DNA from: Hylemonella sp.
GTDB lineage: Bacteria > Pseudomonadota > Gammaproteobacteria > Burkholderiales > Burkholderiaceae_C
Assembly: GCA_030680575.1 (NCBI GenBank)
Contig: JAUXVI010000049.1
Location: forward strand, 59,477-123,476
Reading direction: 5' to 3'
Length of the DNA stretch: 64,000 nt
Made by a program: the position numbers and the translations under genes. The notes under the pieces were generated by a model. That model saw only the letters and a program-made list of their open reading frames with translations. It had not been told where the DNA came from and made no database searches. Shown in pieces: positions 35,904 to 45,365 of the stretch. How positions within the stretch are numbered: position 1 is the first letter of the stretch; the number at the start of each line of letters is the position of its first letter.

Positions 35904-37808
35904 ATGTCCTATCTCGTGCTCGCCCGCAAGTACCGCCCCCGCAGCTTTGCTGAAATGGTGGGGCAGGAGCACGTGGTGCGCGCGTTGAGCAATGCGCTGG
36001 AAACCCAGCGCCTGCACCATGCCTACCTGTTCACCGGCACGCGCGGCGTGGGCAAGACCACGGTCTCGCGCATCCTGGCCAAGTCGCTGAACTGCCAGGG
36101 TATTGACGGGCAGGGCGGCATCACCGCCACACCCTGCGGCGTCTGCCAGGCCTGCACCGACATCGATGCCGGCCGTTTTGTCGATTACACCGAGCTCGAC
36201 GCCGCTTCCAACCGCGGCGTGGACGAGGTGCAGGCCTTGCTGGAGCAGGCGGTCTACAAACCGGTGCAGGGCCGCTTCAAGGTCTTCATGATCGACGAAG
36301 TGCACATGCTCACCAACACCGCCTTCAACGCCATGTTGAAGACGCTGGAGGAGCCGCCCGAGTACCTCAAGTTCGTGCTGGCCACCACCGACCCGCAGAA
36401 GGTGCCGGTGACGGTGCTGTCGCGCTGCCTGCAGTTCAACCTGCGGCCGATGGCGCCCGAAACGGTGCTGGAGCACCTCACCAAGGTGCTGCAGGCCGAG
36501 AACGTGCCGGCCGAACCGCCCGCGCTGCGCCTGCTGGCGCGCGCGGCACGCGGCTCCATGCGCGATGCGCTGTCGCTGACCGACCAGGCCATCGCCTTCG
36601 GCTCCGGCCAGCTCGAAGTGGCCACGGTGCGCCAGATGCTGGGCAGCGTGGACCGCTCGCATGTGTTCAAGCTGATCGAGGCGCTGGCGCAGGGTGACGG
36701 CAAGACCGTTGTGGAAACCTCCGAGGCCTTGCGCGTCAATGGGCTGAGCGCCGCTTCCACACTGGAAGAAATGACGGTGGTGCTGCAGCGCATGGCCGTG
36801 GTGCAGGCGGTGCCCGATGCCGTGGATGAGTCCGACCCGGAAGCCGCCGAGATGGCGCGCCTGGCCGCGTTGCTGCCGCCCGACGAGACGCAACTGCTCT
36901 ACAGCCTGTGCCTGCACGGGCGCGGTGAACTGGGCTTGGCGCCCGACGAATACGCCGCGCTCACCATGGTGCTGCTGCGCCTGCTGGCCTTCAAGCCCGG
37001 TGCAGTCACCACGGCGGAAAAAAAAACACTGAAATCGGCTGAAGCGCCGCTTGCGGCACCGGTGCGTGCATCGGCGCCGTCTCCGCAAGTCGCGCCACAC
37101 GTTGCCGTGCCGGTCCAACCCGCCCCAGCGGCGCCACCGCCCATGCCTGCGCCGGCCGCCATGCCGCCTGCGTCAGCGCGTCCGGCGACGGTGGGCACGC
37201 CACCGCCGGGCCAGGTGCTGCCAGTGGTGGATGGTGCCAAGGCCATGCCTCCTGCTGCGAATTCAAGATCGAATCCGGCCTATGAGCCCGTCAATACTGC
37301 GCCAGATGCTCCTAAAGTTGTAGCGGTTCCGGTGCGCGTGGCCCCCGAATCACGTGCCGATGCGCCCGTGAACGGCACCAGCGGCGTGCCGCTGGTGCCG
37401 ACCGAAGAAGGTGGCTTCTGGCACCTGACAGTGCAGCAGCTGGTGGCGGCCGAGGCCGTGACCGCGCTGGTGCGTGAGCTGGCCTTGCAGTCGCAGCTGG
37501 TGGCGCGCGACGGTGAGCACTGGTTGCTGCGCGTGGAGCGCGAGTCGCTCAACTCGCCCACCAGCCGTGAGCGGCTGCAGAACGCCTTGCGCGCGGCTGG
37601 CCATGCCGCCACCCTGAGCGTGGAGATCGGCCGCGTGTCTGACAGCCCGGCCAAGCGCAATGGTGCAGCGGCGGCCGAGCGGCAGCAGGCAGCTGAGAAA
37701 CTGATTTACGAAGACCCCTTCGTGCAGACCATGATGCGTGACTTTGGCGCGAAAATCGTGCCTGGCAGCATCAAGCCCATCGATCCCAATATTTCACAAA
37801 ACTCGTAA
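35904..37808 (+). CDS. dnaX: DNA polymerase III clamp-loader subunit tau (and possibly gamma)
   Basis: 634 residues. Walker [13 protein letters not shown], a zinc-binding cysteine set (LNCQ ... PCGVCQAC), Walker B MIDEVHML and sensor region [18 protein letters not shown]. Domain III ends near residue 370; an Ala/Pro-rich linker follows, and the C-terminal tau domain (about 480-634) binds polymerase alpha and DnaB in the family. A run of nine A (37018-37026) at codons 372-374 could give slippage: a -1 shift ends at TGA 37040-37042 and a +1 shift ends sooner, giving a gamma-like product of about 379 residues. First gene of dnaX-ybaB-recR. Confidence 0.96.
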   Translation: MSYLVLARKYRPRSFAEMVGQEHVVRALSNALETQRLHHAYLFTGTRGVGKTTVSRILAKSLNCQGIDGQGGITATPCGVCQACTDIDAGRFVDYTELDAASNRGVDEVQALLEQAVYKPVQGRFKVFMIDEVHMLTNTAFNAMLKTLEEPPEYLKFVLATTDPQKVPVTVLSRCLQFNLRPMAPETVLEHLTKVLQAENVPAEPPALRLLARAARGSMRDALSLTDQAIAFGSGQLEVATVRQMLGSVDRSHVFKLIEALAQGDGKTVVETSEALRVNGLSAASTLEEMTVVLQRMAVVQAVPDAVDESDPEAAEMARLAALLPPDETQLLYSLCLHGRGELGLAPDEYAALTMVLLRLLAFKPGAVTTAEKKTLKSAEAPLAAPVRASAPSPQVAPHVAVPVQPAPAAPPPMPAPAAMPPASARPATVGTPPPGQVLPVVDGAKAMPPAANSRSNPAYEPVNTAPDAPKVVAVPVRVAPESRADAPVNGTSGVPLVPTEEGGFWHLTVQQLVAAEAVTALVRELALQSQLVARDGEHWLLRVERESLNSPTSRERLQNALRAAGHAATLSVEIGRVSDSPAKRNGAAAAERQQAAEKLIYEDPFVQTMMRDFGAKIVPGSIKPIDPNISQNS

Positions 37809-37816
37809 GGACAGAC

Positions 37817-38149
37817 ATGTTCAACAAAGGACAACTCGCCGGCCTCATGAAGCAGGCGCAGGCCATGCAGGACAACCTGAAGAAGGCGCAGGACGAACTC
37901 GCGTTCATCGAAGTCAGCGGCGAATCCGGTGCTGGCCTGGTCAAGGTCGTGATGACCTGCAAGCACGACGTCAAGCGCGTCACCATCGACCCCAGCCTGC
38001 TGGCTGACGACAAGGACATGCTGGAAGACCTGGTGGCCGCTGCCTTCAACGCCGCGGTGCGCAAGGCCGAGGAGACCAGCCAGGAGAAGCTGGGCAAACT
38101 GACGGCCGGCATGCCCGGATTGCCGGGCGGCATGAAATTCCCCTTCTGA
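37817..38149 (+). CDS. ybaB: YbaB/EbfC-family nucleoid-associated protein
   Basis: 110 residues: [20 protein letters not shown] ... LPGGMKFPF. This is the usual small DNA-binding dimer found between dnaX and recR. It starts 8 bp after dnaX. Confidence 0.95.
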   Translation: MFNKGQLAGLMKQAQAMQDNLKKAQDELAFIEVSGESGAGLVKVVMTCKHDVKRVTIDPSLLADDKDMLEDLVAAAFNAAVRKAEETSQEKLGKLTAGMPGLPGGMKFPF

Positions 38150-38159
38150 CGGCACTTGA

Positions 38160-38750
38160 GTGTCCGACGCCCATTCCCTTGATGCGCTGATCCAGGCCTT
38201 GCGCCGCCTGCCCGGCGTGGGGGTGAAGTCGGCTTCGCGCATGGCGTTTCACCTGTTGCAGCAGGACCGCGAGGGCGCGCAGCTGCTGTCGCGTGCGCTG
38301 TTTGAGGCGGCGCAGCATGTGCACCATTGCACACGCTGCCACACCTTCACCGAAGCCGAGGTCTGTGCCACCTGCCTCGACCCGTCGCGCGACACCAGCA
38401 AACTCTGCGTGGTGGAAACGCCGGCCGACCAGATGGCGCTGGAGCGCACTGGTGCCTACAAGGGGCTGTACTACGTGCTGATGGGCCGCCTGAGCCCGCT
38501 CGACGGCATCGGCCCGAACGACATTGGCCTGAAGCAGATGCTGGCGCGGGCCAGCGATGGCACGGTGCGCGAGGTGATCCTGGCCACCAACTTCACGGCC
38601 GAAGGCGAAGCCACGGCGCATGTGATCGGCGAGGCACTGAAAAACCGCGGTGTCGCATTTACCCGTCTGGCACGGGGTGTGCCCATCGGTAGCGAACTCG
38701 AATACGTCGATCTGGGGACCATTGCCCATGCGCTGGTGGACCGGCGCTGA
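38160..38750 (+). CDS. recR: Recombination protein RecR
   Basis: 196 residues with a GTG start at 38160. The helix-hairpin-helix ([20 protein letters not shown]), the C4 zinc finger ([16 protein letters not shown]) and the Toprim domain ([20 protein letters not shown]) are in the usual order. Acts with RecO/RecF in gap repair. Confidence 0.96.
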   Translation: MSDAHSLDALIQALRRLPGVGVKSASRMAFHLLQQDREGAQLLSRALFEAAQHVHHCTRCHTFTEAEVCATCLDPSRDTSKLCVVETPADQMALERTGAYKGLYYVLMGRLSPLDGIGPNDIGLKQMLARASDGTVREVILATNFTAEGEATAHVIGEALKNRGVAFTRLARGVPIGSELEYVDLGTIAHALVDRR

Positions 38751-38806
38751 CATCCGGGCTGCGAGGCATCGGGGATAATGCCGCGAAAGTTCACTCCTCG
38801 ACCATC

Positions 38807-39220
38807 ATGACCTTTGCCCGCTTCACCCTGGCCTACTGGTGCGTTCTGATTGCCGCTGTCCTGCCCATTCTTTGCGCCGGCATTGCCAAGTGGGGCATGA
38901 TGGGCAGACCGAAGCGTGAAGGCGGTTACGACAACGATGACCCACGCAGCTGGCTGGCCCGGCAGAGCGACTGGCGTGCCCGCGCCAATGCGGCGCAGTA
39001 CAACAGCTTCGAGGCCCTGCCGTTTTTCATCGGCGCGGTCATCATCGCCCACCAGCTTGGTGCTTACCAGGCGCGGCTGGATCTGCTGGCCTTCATGTTC
39101 GTTTTCCTGCGTCTGCTCTACATCATGATGTACGTGGCAGGTTTGTCCACCGTGCGCTCCATGGTCTGGACGTTGGCTTTTCTGGTGAACATCGGCATCC
39201 TGTTCATCGGCTACCGTTAA
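38807..39220 (+). CDS. MAPEG-family membrane protein
   Basis: 137 residues with four predicted membrane helices. NAAQYNSFEALPFFIGAVII carries the MAPEG Glu-x2-Pro motif (FEALPFF). The family includes glutathione-linked enzymes, but bacterial members of this short type have no assigned reaction. Confidence 0.85.
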   Translation: MTFARFTLAYWCVLIAAVLPILCAGIAKWGMMGRPKREGGYDNDDPRSWLARQSDWRARANAAQYNSFEALPFFIGAVIIAHQLGAYQARLDLLAFMFVFLRLLYIMMYVAGLSTVRSMVWTLAFLVNIGILFIGYR

Positions 39221-39253
39221 AACACGGACCTTAGGTCCTATCCCTTAAGTGAA

Positions 39254-39288
39254 AACCCGCTCGGGATGTTTCCCGATGCGGGTTTTTT
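39254..39288 (+). terminator. Rho-independent terminator after the MAPEG gene
   Basis: Stem AACCCGCTCGGGA, loop, TCCCGATGCGGGTT, then TTTT on the + strand. Confidence 0.85.
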
Positions 39289-39340
39289 CATGGCTGGGTA
39301 GGCTGTGCTGATCCCAAAGCCAAATGAGAAGATGACCTGC

Positions 39341-40387
39341 ATGCACAACCATCTCCTGGACCGTCGCACATTCGGTGCCGGTGCGGTGTTGGCGGCCGCG
39401 TCCCTGGCGGCGCCGTCCTTGCGGGCCCAGAGCAGTCTGGAAAAGACCCGAGTGGTGATCGCCGTGGACGGCAAGGCTTTGCTCTACAACCTGCCGCTCA
39501 CCCTGTCCGAGCAACTGGGTTTCTTCAAGAGTGAGGGGCTGGAGGTCGAGATCAGTGATTTTGCCGATGAGACACGTGCGCTGCAATCGGTGCGGGCAGG
39601 TTCGGCCGACCTCGTGAGTGGCGCCTACGAGCACACCATCAGCTTGCAGAACAAAGGACAGTTTTTTCAGGCCTTCGTGCTGCAGGGGCGTGCCCCGCAG
39701 ATCGCGCTGGGCGTGTCCATGAAGACCATGCCAGGGTTCAAGTCCGTGCCTGAACTCAAGGGGCGGCGGATTGGCGTCACGGCGCCGGGTGCCTCCAGCA
39801 ACATGCTGGCCAACCTGGTGTTGTCGCGCTACGGGATCAAGGCCAGCGACGTGAGTTTCATCGGCGTCGGCAGTGCGGCGGGGGCGCTTGCAGCTCTGCG
39901 TTCGGGCCAGATCGACGCCATCAGCAACATCGATCCGGTGATGACCATGCTGGAGCAAAAAGGTGAGGTGCGCATCATCTACGATACGCGCACCCTCAAG
40001 GGGACGCAGGAGGTGTTCGGCGGCCCGATGCCGGCGGCCTGCCTGTTCGCACCGCAGGAGTTCATGAAGAAGAATCCGAACACCGTGCAGGCCCTGGCCA
40101 ACGCCATCGTGCACGGCTTGAAATGGCTGCAGACAGCGGGGCCGCGCGACCTCATCAAGACGGTGCCCGAGTCTTACCTGCTGGGCGACCGTGGGCTGTA
40201 CCTGGCGTCCTTCAACAAGGTGCGTGAAGCCCTGGCGGTGGACGGTCTGTTCCCGGAAGACGGCGGCAAGATTGCACTGCGTGCACTGGCCAGCTTCGAT
40301 GCCACGCTCAAGGCCGAGAAGATCGATCTGGGCAAGACCTACACCAACCAGTTTGCGCTGCGCGCCAAGGCCAAGTTCAAGGCATGA
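39341..40387 (+). CDS. NMT1/TauA-type ABC transporter substrate-binding protein
   Basis: 348 residues. The N terminus has a twin-arginine-like signal (LLDRRTFGAGAVLAAASLAA ... LRAQ). The mature part is a type II periplasmic binding fold of the NMT1/SsuA/TauA group (LSEQLGFFKSEGLEVEISDF, GRRIGVTAPGASSNMLANLV). The ATG at 39341 has GAGAAG 9 nt upstream; ATG 39332 and GTG 39305 are alternatives. No permease or ATPase gene adjoins it, so it is an orphan binding protein. Ligand unknown (aromatic or sulfonated compounds are usual in the group). Confidence 0.85.
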   Translation: MHNHLLDRRTFGAGAVLAAASLAAPSLRAQSSLEKTRVVIAVDGKALLYNLPLTLSEQLGFFKSEGLEVEISDFADETRALQSVRAGSADLVSGAYEHTISLQNKGQFFQAFVLQGRAPQIALGVSMKTMPGFKSVPELKGRRIGVTAPGASSNMLANLVLSRYGIKASDVSFIGVGSAAGALAALRSGQIDAISNIDPVMTMLEQKGEVRIIYDTRTLKGTQEVFGGPMPAACLFAPQEFMKKNPNTVQALANAIVHGLKWLQTAGPRDLIKTVPESYLLGDRGLYLASFNKVREALAVDGLFPEDGGKIALRALASFDATLKAEKIDLGKTYTNQFALRAKAKFKA

Positions 40388-40474
40388 GGTTGATGCGCCG
40401 TCTTTGCGTGCGATCCTGAAGCTGGGTAGCTCCAGGGTTCACCCTGGGGGCAACGCCAGTTTAAGCGTGGATTG

Positions 40475-40530
40475 CTATTAAAAGTATAGCTGTCGGTGCC
40501 CATTTTGAAAGGGCACAGGCTGTTTTTTTC
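40475..40530 (+). repeat. Intergenic repeat: 17-bp GCTAT..TATAGC palindrome plus T-tract hairpin
   Basis: GCTATTAAAAGTATAGC (40475-40491) is followed by stem GTGCCC ... GGGCAC and AGGCTGTTTTTTT. It lies between the convergent binding-protein gene and mltD and can act as a + strand terminator. The 17-bp motif recurs elsewhere in the window. Confidence 0.65.
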
Positions 40531-40532
40531 AA

Positions 40533-42041
40533 TCAGCGGCGGGCCACTTTGGTCGCCGGTGCTTTGGCCGGCTTGGCGCGCGGCGCGGCCTTGGCCACGA
40601 CCCGGGTGGCGGTCTTGGTTTTGGCCATGGCCATAGCGCGCGGCTGCACCGGCAGGAACAGCACCACCTGCTGGCCGGCCTTGAAGGCGGCAGAGGCGCT
40701 GACCTTGTTCCACTCGGCCACGCTGGCCGGGGTCTGGCGGTAGCGCTTGGCGATGCTGGCCACCGACTCATGCTTGCCGGCCTTGACCACGGTGCGGCGC
40801 AGCACGACTTCGGGTGCGAAGGCGACCTGGCCGCTGTCGGCGATGCGTTCGGTCACGTCGTTCTCATGATGAGCGTAGCGCGGCACCAGCAGGGTGGAGC
40901 CGGCGCGGATCAGCATGCGTGGCGGGATGTTGTTGAGGTTGCGCAACTCGGCCTCGCTCATGCCGGCGCGTTTGGCGGCATCGGCTACCTTCATGGTGGC
41001 GGGGGCGACCCACACCGTCCAGCTGGCCAGCCGGGCGCTGTACGCCTCCAGGTTACGCTGGAACAGGGTGGCGTTGTCCCAGGGCAGCAGGATCTGCGGC
41101 GTGCCTGCGGCCAGGATCACCGGTTTGTTCAGCGAAGGGTTGAGCGCCTTGAAGTCCTCCAGCGGCACCTCGGCCAGTTTGGCGGCCAGCGCGACGTCGA
41201 TGTCGCGCGTGATGGTCACCGTGTCGAAATAGGGGTGGTTCTCGATCAGCGGCAGCTGCGCGTTGAAGTCCTGCGGGCGGGCCACGATGTTCTTCACGGC
41301 CTGCAGCTTGGGCACGTAAAAACGCGTTTCCATCGGCATGTTGAGGTCGAGGTAGGTGGTACCGACGCCAGCACGCTGGTTCTTGGCGATGGCGCGCCCG
41401 ACACTGCCTTCGCCCCAGTTGTAGGCGGCCAGGGCAAGGTGCCAGTCGCCGAACATGCCATGGAGTTTCTGCAGGTAGTCGAGTGCCGCGCGGGTGGAAG
41501 CCAGCACGTCGCGCCGGTCGTCGCGGAAGACGTTCTGCTTGAGTTCGAAATATTTGCCGGTGGCGGGCATGAACTGCCACATGCCGGCGGCCTTGGCGTG
41601 CGAGACGGCCTGGGGGTTGAAGGCGCTTTCGATGAAGGGCAGCAGGGCCAGCTCGGTCGGCATGTTGCGCCGCTCCAGTTCCTCGACGATGTGGAACAGG
41701 TATTTGCGCGAGCGCTCGGTCATGCGGAAGATGTAGTCGGGCCGCGTGGCGTACCACTGCTCGCGGTCGCGCACCAGATCGCTTTCCAGGTCGGGCATGG
41801 CAAAGCCGCGGCGGATGCGTTCCCACAGGTCGGCTGGCGCCGACAGGGGGGCGACACCCCCGCGCGAGGCACTGCCGCGGGCCTGGATCGGCGACAGCGT
41901 GCCGGTGGGCAAGGTCGGCGCACGGCTACTGCTGTGGAGCGGCGCACTGTCAGTCGAGCCGGTGGTGCTGGAGGGCGCCATGTTGGCGCAGCCGCTCAAC
42001 AGGAGCAGGCCGGTCAGGGCGGCAGAGATGAGAAATTTCAT
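40533..42041 (-). CDS. mltD: Membrane-bound lytic murein transglycosylase D
   Basis: 502 residues. Lipoprotein signal (MKFLISAALTGLLLLSGCAN, lipobox LLSGC). The SLT domain has the catalytic Glu in LPFIESAFNP and motifs AAGMWQFMPATGKYF and LALAAYNWGEG. One to two LysM-type peptidoglycan-binding segments follow (about 330-460), then a Lys/Ala-rich tail. Cleaves glycan strands to 1,6-anhydro products at the outer membrane. The start overlaps the gloB stop (ATGA). Confidence 0.95.
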   Translation of the reverse strand: MKFLISAALTGLLLLSGCANMAPSSTTGSTDSAPLHSSSRAPTLPTGTLSPIQARGSASRGGVAPLSAPADLWERIRRGFAMPDLESDLVRDREQWYATRPDYIFRMTERSRKYLFHIVEELERRNMPTELALLPFIESAFNPQAVSHAKAAGMWQFMPATGKYFELKQNVFRDDRRDVLASTRAALDYLQKLHGMFGDWHLALAAYNWGEGSVGRAIAKNQRAGVGTTYLDLNMPMETRFYVPKLQAVKNIVARPQDFNAQLPLIENHPYFDTVTITRDIDVALAAKLAEVPLEDFKALNPSLNKPVILAAGTPQILLPWDNATLFQRNLEAYSARLASWTVWVAPATMKVADAAKRAGMSEAELRNLNNIPPRMLIRAGSTLLVPRYAHHENDVTERIADSGQVAFAPEVVLRRTVVKAGKHESVASIAKRYRQTPASVAEWNKVSASAAFKAGQQVVLFLPVQPRAMAMAKTKTATRVVAKAAPRAKPAKAPATKVARR

Positions 42042-42808
42042 TTGAACTGGTTCTTCCATTCGCGCAAGGCGCCAAACACAGCGGTCTCAGTACGGGCGGC
42101 CGTATCGAAGGTCTGCACGGCCGCCGTGACGGCGGCTTGGCGTGAGCGCAGAAAAGGGTTGATCTCGCGTTCCAGCGCGATGGAGGAGGGCAGCGTGGGC
42201 AACTGGCGCGCACGTTTGGCTTCGCATTCGGCGCTGTAGCGGGCCAGCACCGGGTTGTCCGGTTCGACAGCACGGGCGAAGCGCAGGTTGCTCAGCGTGT
42301 ATTCGTGGGTGCAGCAGACGCGGGTGGCGCCGGGCAAGGCCGCCAACTGGTCGAGCGAGGCCAGCATCTGCGCCGGCGTGCCTTCGAACAGACGGCCGCA
42401 GCCGCCGGAGAACAGGGTGTCGCCACAGAGCAGCAGCGGGCTGCCGTCCATGTCTGCGGCATAAAAAGCGATGTGGCCGGCCGTGTGACCCGGCACGTCC
42501 AGCACCTGAAAGTCGATACCGATGGCCTGCAACTGGTCGCCGCCACTGAGGCGCACCAAGGGTTCGGGGATGTCTTCCGCCGCCGGCCCGTACACGGTGG
42601 CGCCGGTGGCCTCGCGCAAGGCTGTCACGCCGCCGACATGATCGGCATGGTGGTGGGTGACTAGAATGGCCTGCAACTGCAGGTTCTGGTCTTGCAGTGC
42701 CTGCATCACCGGTTGCGCGTCTCCTGGATCGACGACGAGGGCCTGATGCCCGTCATGCAGCATCCAGATGTAGTTGTCGGTCAGAGCAGGAAGTGGAATC
42801 AAGACCAT
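42038..42808 (-). CDS. gloB: Hydroxyacylglutathione hydrolase (glyoxalase II)
   Basis: 256 residues. The metallo-beta-lactamase motif THHHADHVGG, the later ligands in PGHTAGHIAF and CGDTLFSGGCGRLFEG, and the substrate segment CTHEYTLSNLRFA are present. Converts S-lactoylglutathione to lactate. The ATG at 42806-42808 overlaps the start codon of the divergent methyltransferase gene. A TATAAT on the - strand 10 nt before the ATG suggests a leaderless or nearly leaderless mRNA. Confidence 0.95.
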   Translation of the reverse strand: MVLIPLPALTDNYIWMLHDGHQALVVDPGDAQPVMQALQDQNLQLQAILVTHHHADHVGGVTALREATGATVYGPAAEDIPEPLVRLSGGDQLQAIGIDFQVLDVPGHTAGHIAFYAADMDGSPLLLCGDTLFSGGCGRLFEGTPAQMLASLDQLAALPGATRVCCTHEYTLSNLRFARAVEPDNPVLARYSAECEAKRARQLPTLPSSIALEREINPFLRSRQAAVTAAVQTFDTAARTETAVFGALREWKNQFK

Positions 42809-43613
42809 GAGCAATGGGATTATAGGTTTGCAGGACTGGTTTGGGGGCCCGCCGGGACGTTATCTGCTCGACTGGGAAAACCGTCAGTTCGAGCAGGCGG
42901 TGGCCGACATCTTCGGCTACCACGCCTTGCAACTGGGCCTGCCGGCACTGGATGCCTTGCAAGCCAATCGCATGCCGCATCGCTGGCTGGCCATGGGCGA
43001 GGTGATGCCGGCCCGTCCCTCGTCACCCGACCAGCGTTCCCTGGCGCTGCTAACCGATTACGCCGCCCTCCCGTTTCCCGCCGCCAGCCTCGATCTGGTG
43101 GTGCTGCCGCATGCGCTGGACAGTCACCCTGATCCGCATGCCACCTTGCGTGAGGTGGCGCGTGTGCTGGTACCTGAGGGGCTGGTGGTGATCAGTGGCT
43201 TCAACCCGGCCAGCCTGTGGGGGCTGCGGCAACAGCGCGACCGTTTGTGCCGGCGCTGGGGCTGGGGCGAGCCTTTCCTGCCGGAGCTGCCGCAGCTGAT
43301 CGGCTACCGGCGCCTGCGCGACTGGCTGCATCTGCTCGACTTCGAGATCGAGGACGGCCGCTTCGGCTGTTATCTGCCCGCAGTGCGCACCGAAAAGTGG
43401 CAGCGTCGTCTGGATGGCATGGACCGTCTGGGCGCGCGCTGGTGGCCGATCTTCGGTGCGGTGTACTTTCTGGTGGCCGTCAAGCGCGTGCATGGTGTGC
43501 GTCTGCTCGGCGCCAGCTGGAAGACGACGGCCAGCCGGGCCAGCGCCACGGTGCCGATCGCCAACCGCAGCGGCGACAATCAGGTGGTCACGATGAATGG
43601 GAAAAGCGATTGA
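42807..43613 (+). CDS. Class I SAM-dependent methyltransferase-like protein
   Basis: 268 residues. A Rossmann-like methyltransferase fold resembling the SAM_MT-11 type: [20 protein letters not shown] matches the motif IV/post-I region and [21 protein letters not shown] the motif VI region. The N-terminal glycine-rich SAM loop is weak, so activity is not certain. Commonly found next to rnhA and gloB in betaproteobacteria. The last 4 bp overlap the rnhA start. Confidence 0.8.
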   Translation: MSNGIIGLQDWFGGPPGRYLLDWENRQFEQAVADIFGYHALQLGLPALDALQANRMPHRWLAMGEVMPARPSSPDQRSLALLTDYAALPFPAASLDLVVLPHALDSHPDPHATLREVARVLVPEGLVVISGFNPASLWGLRQQRDRLCRRWGWGEPFLPELPQLIGYRRLRDWLHLLDFEIEDGRFGCYLPAVRTEKWQRRLDGMDRLGARWWPIFGAVYFLVAVKRVHGVRLLGASWKTTASRASATVPIANRSGDNQVVTMNGKSD

Positions 43614-44053
43614 ACCACGTTGAAATTTATACCGATGGCGCCTGCAAGGGCAATCCCGGCCCGGGCGGCTGGGGCGTGCTGCTGAAGTCCGGCGCCACCG
43701 AGAAAGAGTTGTTTGGCGGCGAGCGTGAGACCACCAACAACCGCATGGAGTTGATGGCGGTGATCATGGCCCTGGAAGCGCTCAAGCGGCCGTGTCATGT
43801 GTTTCTGCATGCCGACAGCCAGTATGTGCTCAAGGGCATGACCGAGTGGCTGGTGGGCTGGAAGGCCAAGGGCTGGAAGACGGCCTCCAAGCAGCCGGTA
43901 AAAAATGTCGATCTGTGGCAGCGCCTGGACGCACTGGTGGCCAACGGAGGCCACAAGATCGAGTGGCGCTGGGTCAAGGGCCACAACGGCGATCCGGGCA
44001 ATGAGCGGGCCGACGACCTGGCCAATCGTGGCGTGGAGCAGGCCCTGCGGTAA
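43610..44053 (+). CDS. rnhA: Ribonuclease HI
   Basis: 147 residues. Catalytic acids: Asp in [12 protein letters not shown], Glu in NNRMELMAV, Asp in [10 protein letters not shown] and Asp in GNERADDLA. The start is TTG at 43610, overlapping the methyltransferase stop; no in-frame ATG lies nearby. Removes RNA from RNA-DNA hybrids. Confidence 0.93.
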   Translation: MNHVEIYTDGACKGNPGPGGWGVLLKSGATEKELFGGERETTNNRMELMAVIMALEALKRPCHVFLHADSQYVLKGMTEWLVGWKAKGWKTASKQPVKNVDLWQRLDALVANGGHKIEWRWVKGHNGDPGNERADDLANRGVEQALR

Positions 44054-44196
44054 GCCTGGCCGTGTGTAAAGAGCCGGCAAAGTTGCCCGTTTCGGCCGAT
44101 GGGCAAGGGACATCACGCATGCAGTGATCATGGGGTGCTGCTACATTGGCAGATTGTTCCGAATCCTGTTCCTGTACGAGAAAAAAATCAGTGGTC

Positions 44197-45342
44197 ATGG
44201 CATCCAAACTCGTTTATCCAGTCGTCGCTGTTGTGGGTATTGCGGCGGCTTCCGGGGCCGCATGGTGGTATCAGAACCGGGCCCCATCCTCATCAACATC
44301 GGCCCAGGGTGTCGCCGTCAGCCCGGCGCCGGCTGCCAGTGCCGCACCGGCGGCCAGCCGGCCGGTCACGGTGGAGGTGGCCCGGGTAGAGGTCACCAGG
44401 CTGATCGATGATGTCCAGGCGGTGGGCAGTTTGCGCTCGCGCCAGGGCGTGGTGCTGCGGCCCGAGGTCAGCGGCCGTGTCAGCCGGCTCAATTTCCGCG
44501 ACGGCGACCGCGTGCGCCGCGGCCAGTTGCTGGTGCAGCTTGATGACCAGCTGCCGCAGGCCCAGGTCAAGCAAAGCGAAGCCGAGCTGTCGATCGCGCG
44601 GGCCAACCACAAACGCAACCAGGAGTTGCTGGCGCAGAACTTCATCAGCCAGCGCACGGTGGACGAGAGTGCTGCCAATCTGGATGTGGCGCAGGCCAAG
44701 CTGGCGCTGGCGCAGGCCACCGCCGCGCGCCTGAGGATCGTGGCGCCGTTCGACGGCATTGCCGGCATCCGGGCCGTCAACGTGGGCGACTACCTGAAGG
44801 ACGGCACCGACATGGTCAACATTGAGGACATCGATGTGGTTTATGTGGACTACCGCCTGCCCGAGCGTTTCCAGACCCAGGTGAAAAAGGGCCAGAAGGC
44901 CGTGGTTGACATCGATGCCTTGCCCGGCCGCACCTTCGAGGCCCAGATCCAGGCGATCGATCCGCTGATCGACGCCAATGGCCGCTCGATTGCCGTGCGC
45001 GCGACCATCGACAACCGTCAGCAGCTGTTGCGTCCCGGCATGTTTGCCCGTGTCAGCACGGTGTTCGGCGAGCGTGAGCGGGCCTTGGTCATCCCGGAGG
45101 AGGCCATCGTGCCGCAGGGCGGGCGCCAGTTCGTGATCAAGGTGGTCAATGGTGCAGAGAAGGACAGCCAGTTGTCCAAGCGGGTCGAGGTCAAGGTCGG
45201 TATCCGGCGTCCGGGTCGGGTGGAAATACTCGACGGCCTGAGCGAAGGTGACACCGTGGTGACGGCGGGTCACCAGCGGCTGCAAAAAGACGGCGCGGCG
45301 GTCAAGGTCATCGACACCGGGCGTACCCCGGCCAAGCCCTGA
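44197..45342 (+). CDS. RND efflux periplasmic adaptor (membrane fusion protein)
   Basis: 381 residues. A single N-terminal membrane anchor (KLVYPVVAVVGIAAASGAAW), then a Ser/Ala-rich linker, a lipoyl/barrel-sandwich domain (LRPEVSGRVSRLNFRDGDRV), a helical hairpin (about 125-185), and the beta-barrel and proximal domains. No lipobox Cys, unlike MexA/AcrA. Links the inner-membrane pump encoded next to an outer-membrane channel that is not encoded here. Confidence 0.93.
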   Translation: MASKLVYPVVAVVGIAAASGAAWWYQNRAPSSSTSAQGVAVSPAPAASAAPAASRPVTVEVARVEVTRLIDDVQAVGSLRSRQGVVLRPEVSGRVSRLNFRDGDRVRRGQLLVQLDDQLPQAQVKQSEAELSIARANHKRNQELLAQNFISQRTVDESAANLDVAQAKLALAQATAARLRIVAPFDGIAGIRAVNVGDYLKDGTDMVNIEDIDVVYVDYRLPERFQTQVKKGQKAVVDIDALPGRTFEAQIQAIDPLIDANGRSIAVRATIDNRQQLLRPGMFARVSTVFGERERALVIPEEAIVPQGGRQFVIKVVNGAEKDSQLSKRVEVKVGIRRPGRVEILDGLSEGDTVVTAGHQRLQKDGAAVKVIDTGRTPAKP

Positions 45343-45365
45343 CGGCCTGAAGGACGGAGCAGCCC

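Noticed and set aside
40770..42239. 489-codon + strand frame opposite mltD
   Set aside because: Antisense shadow of mltD, which has a lipobox, SLT catalytic Glu and LysM segments.
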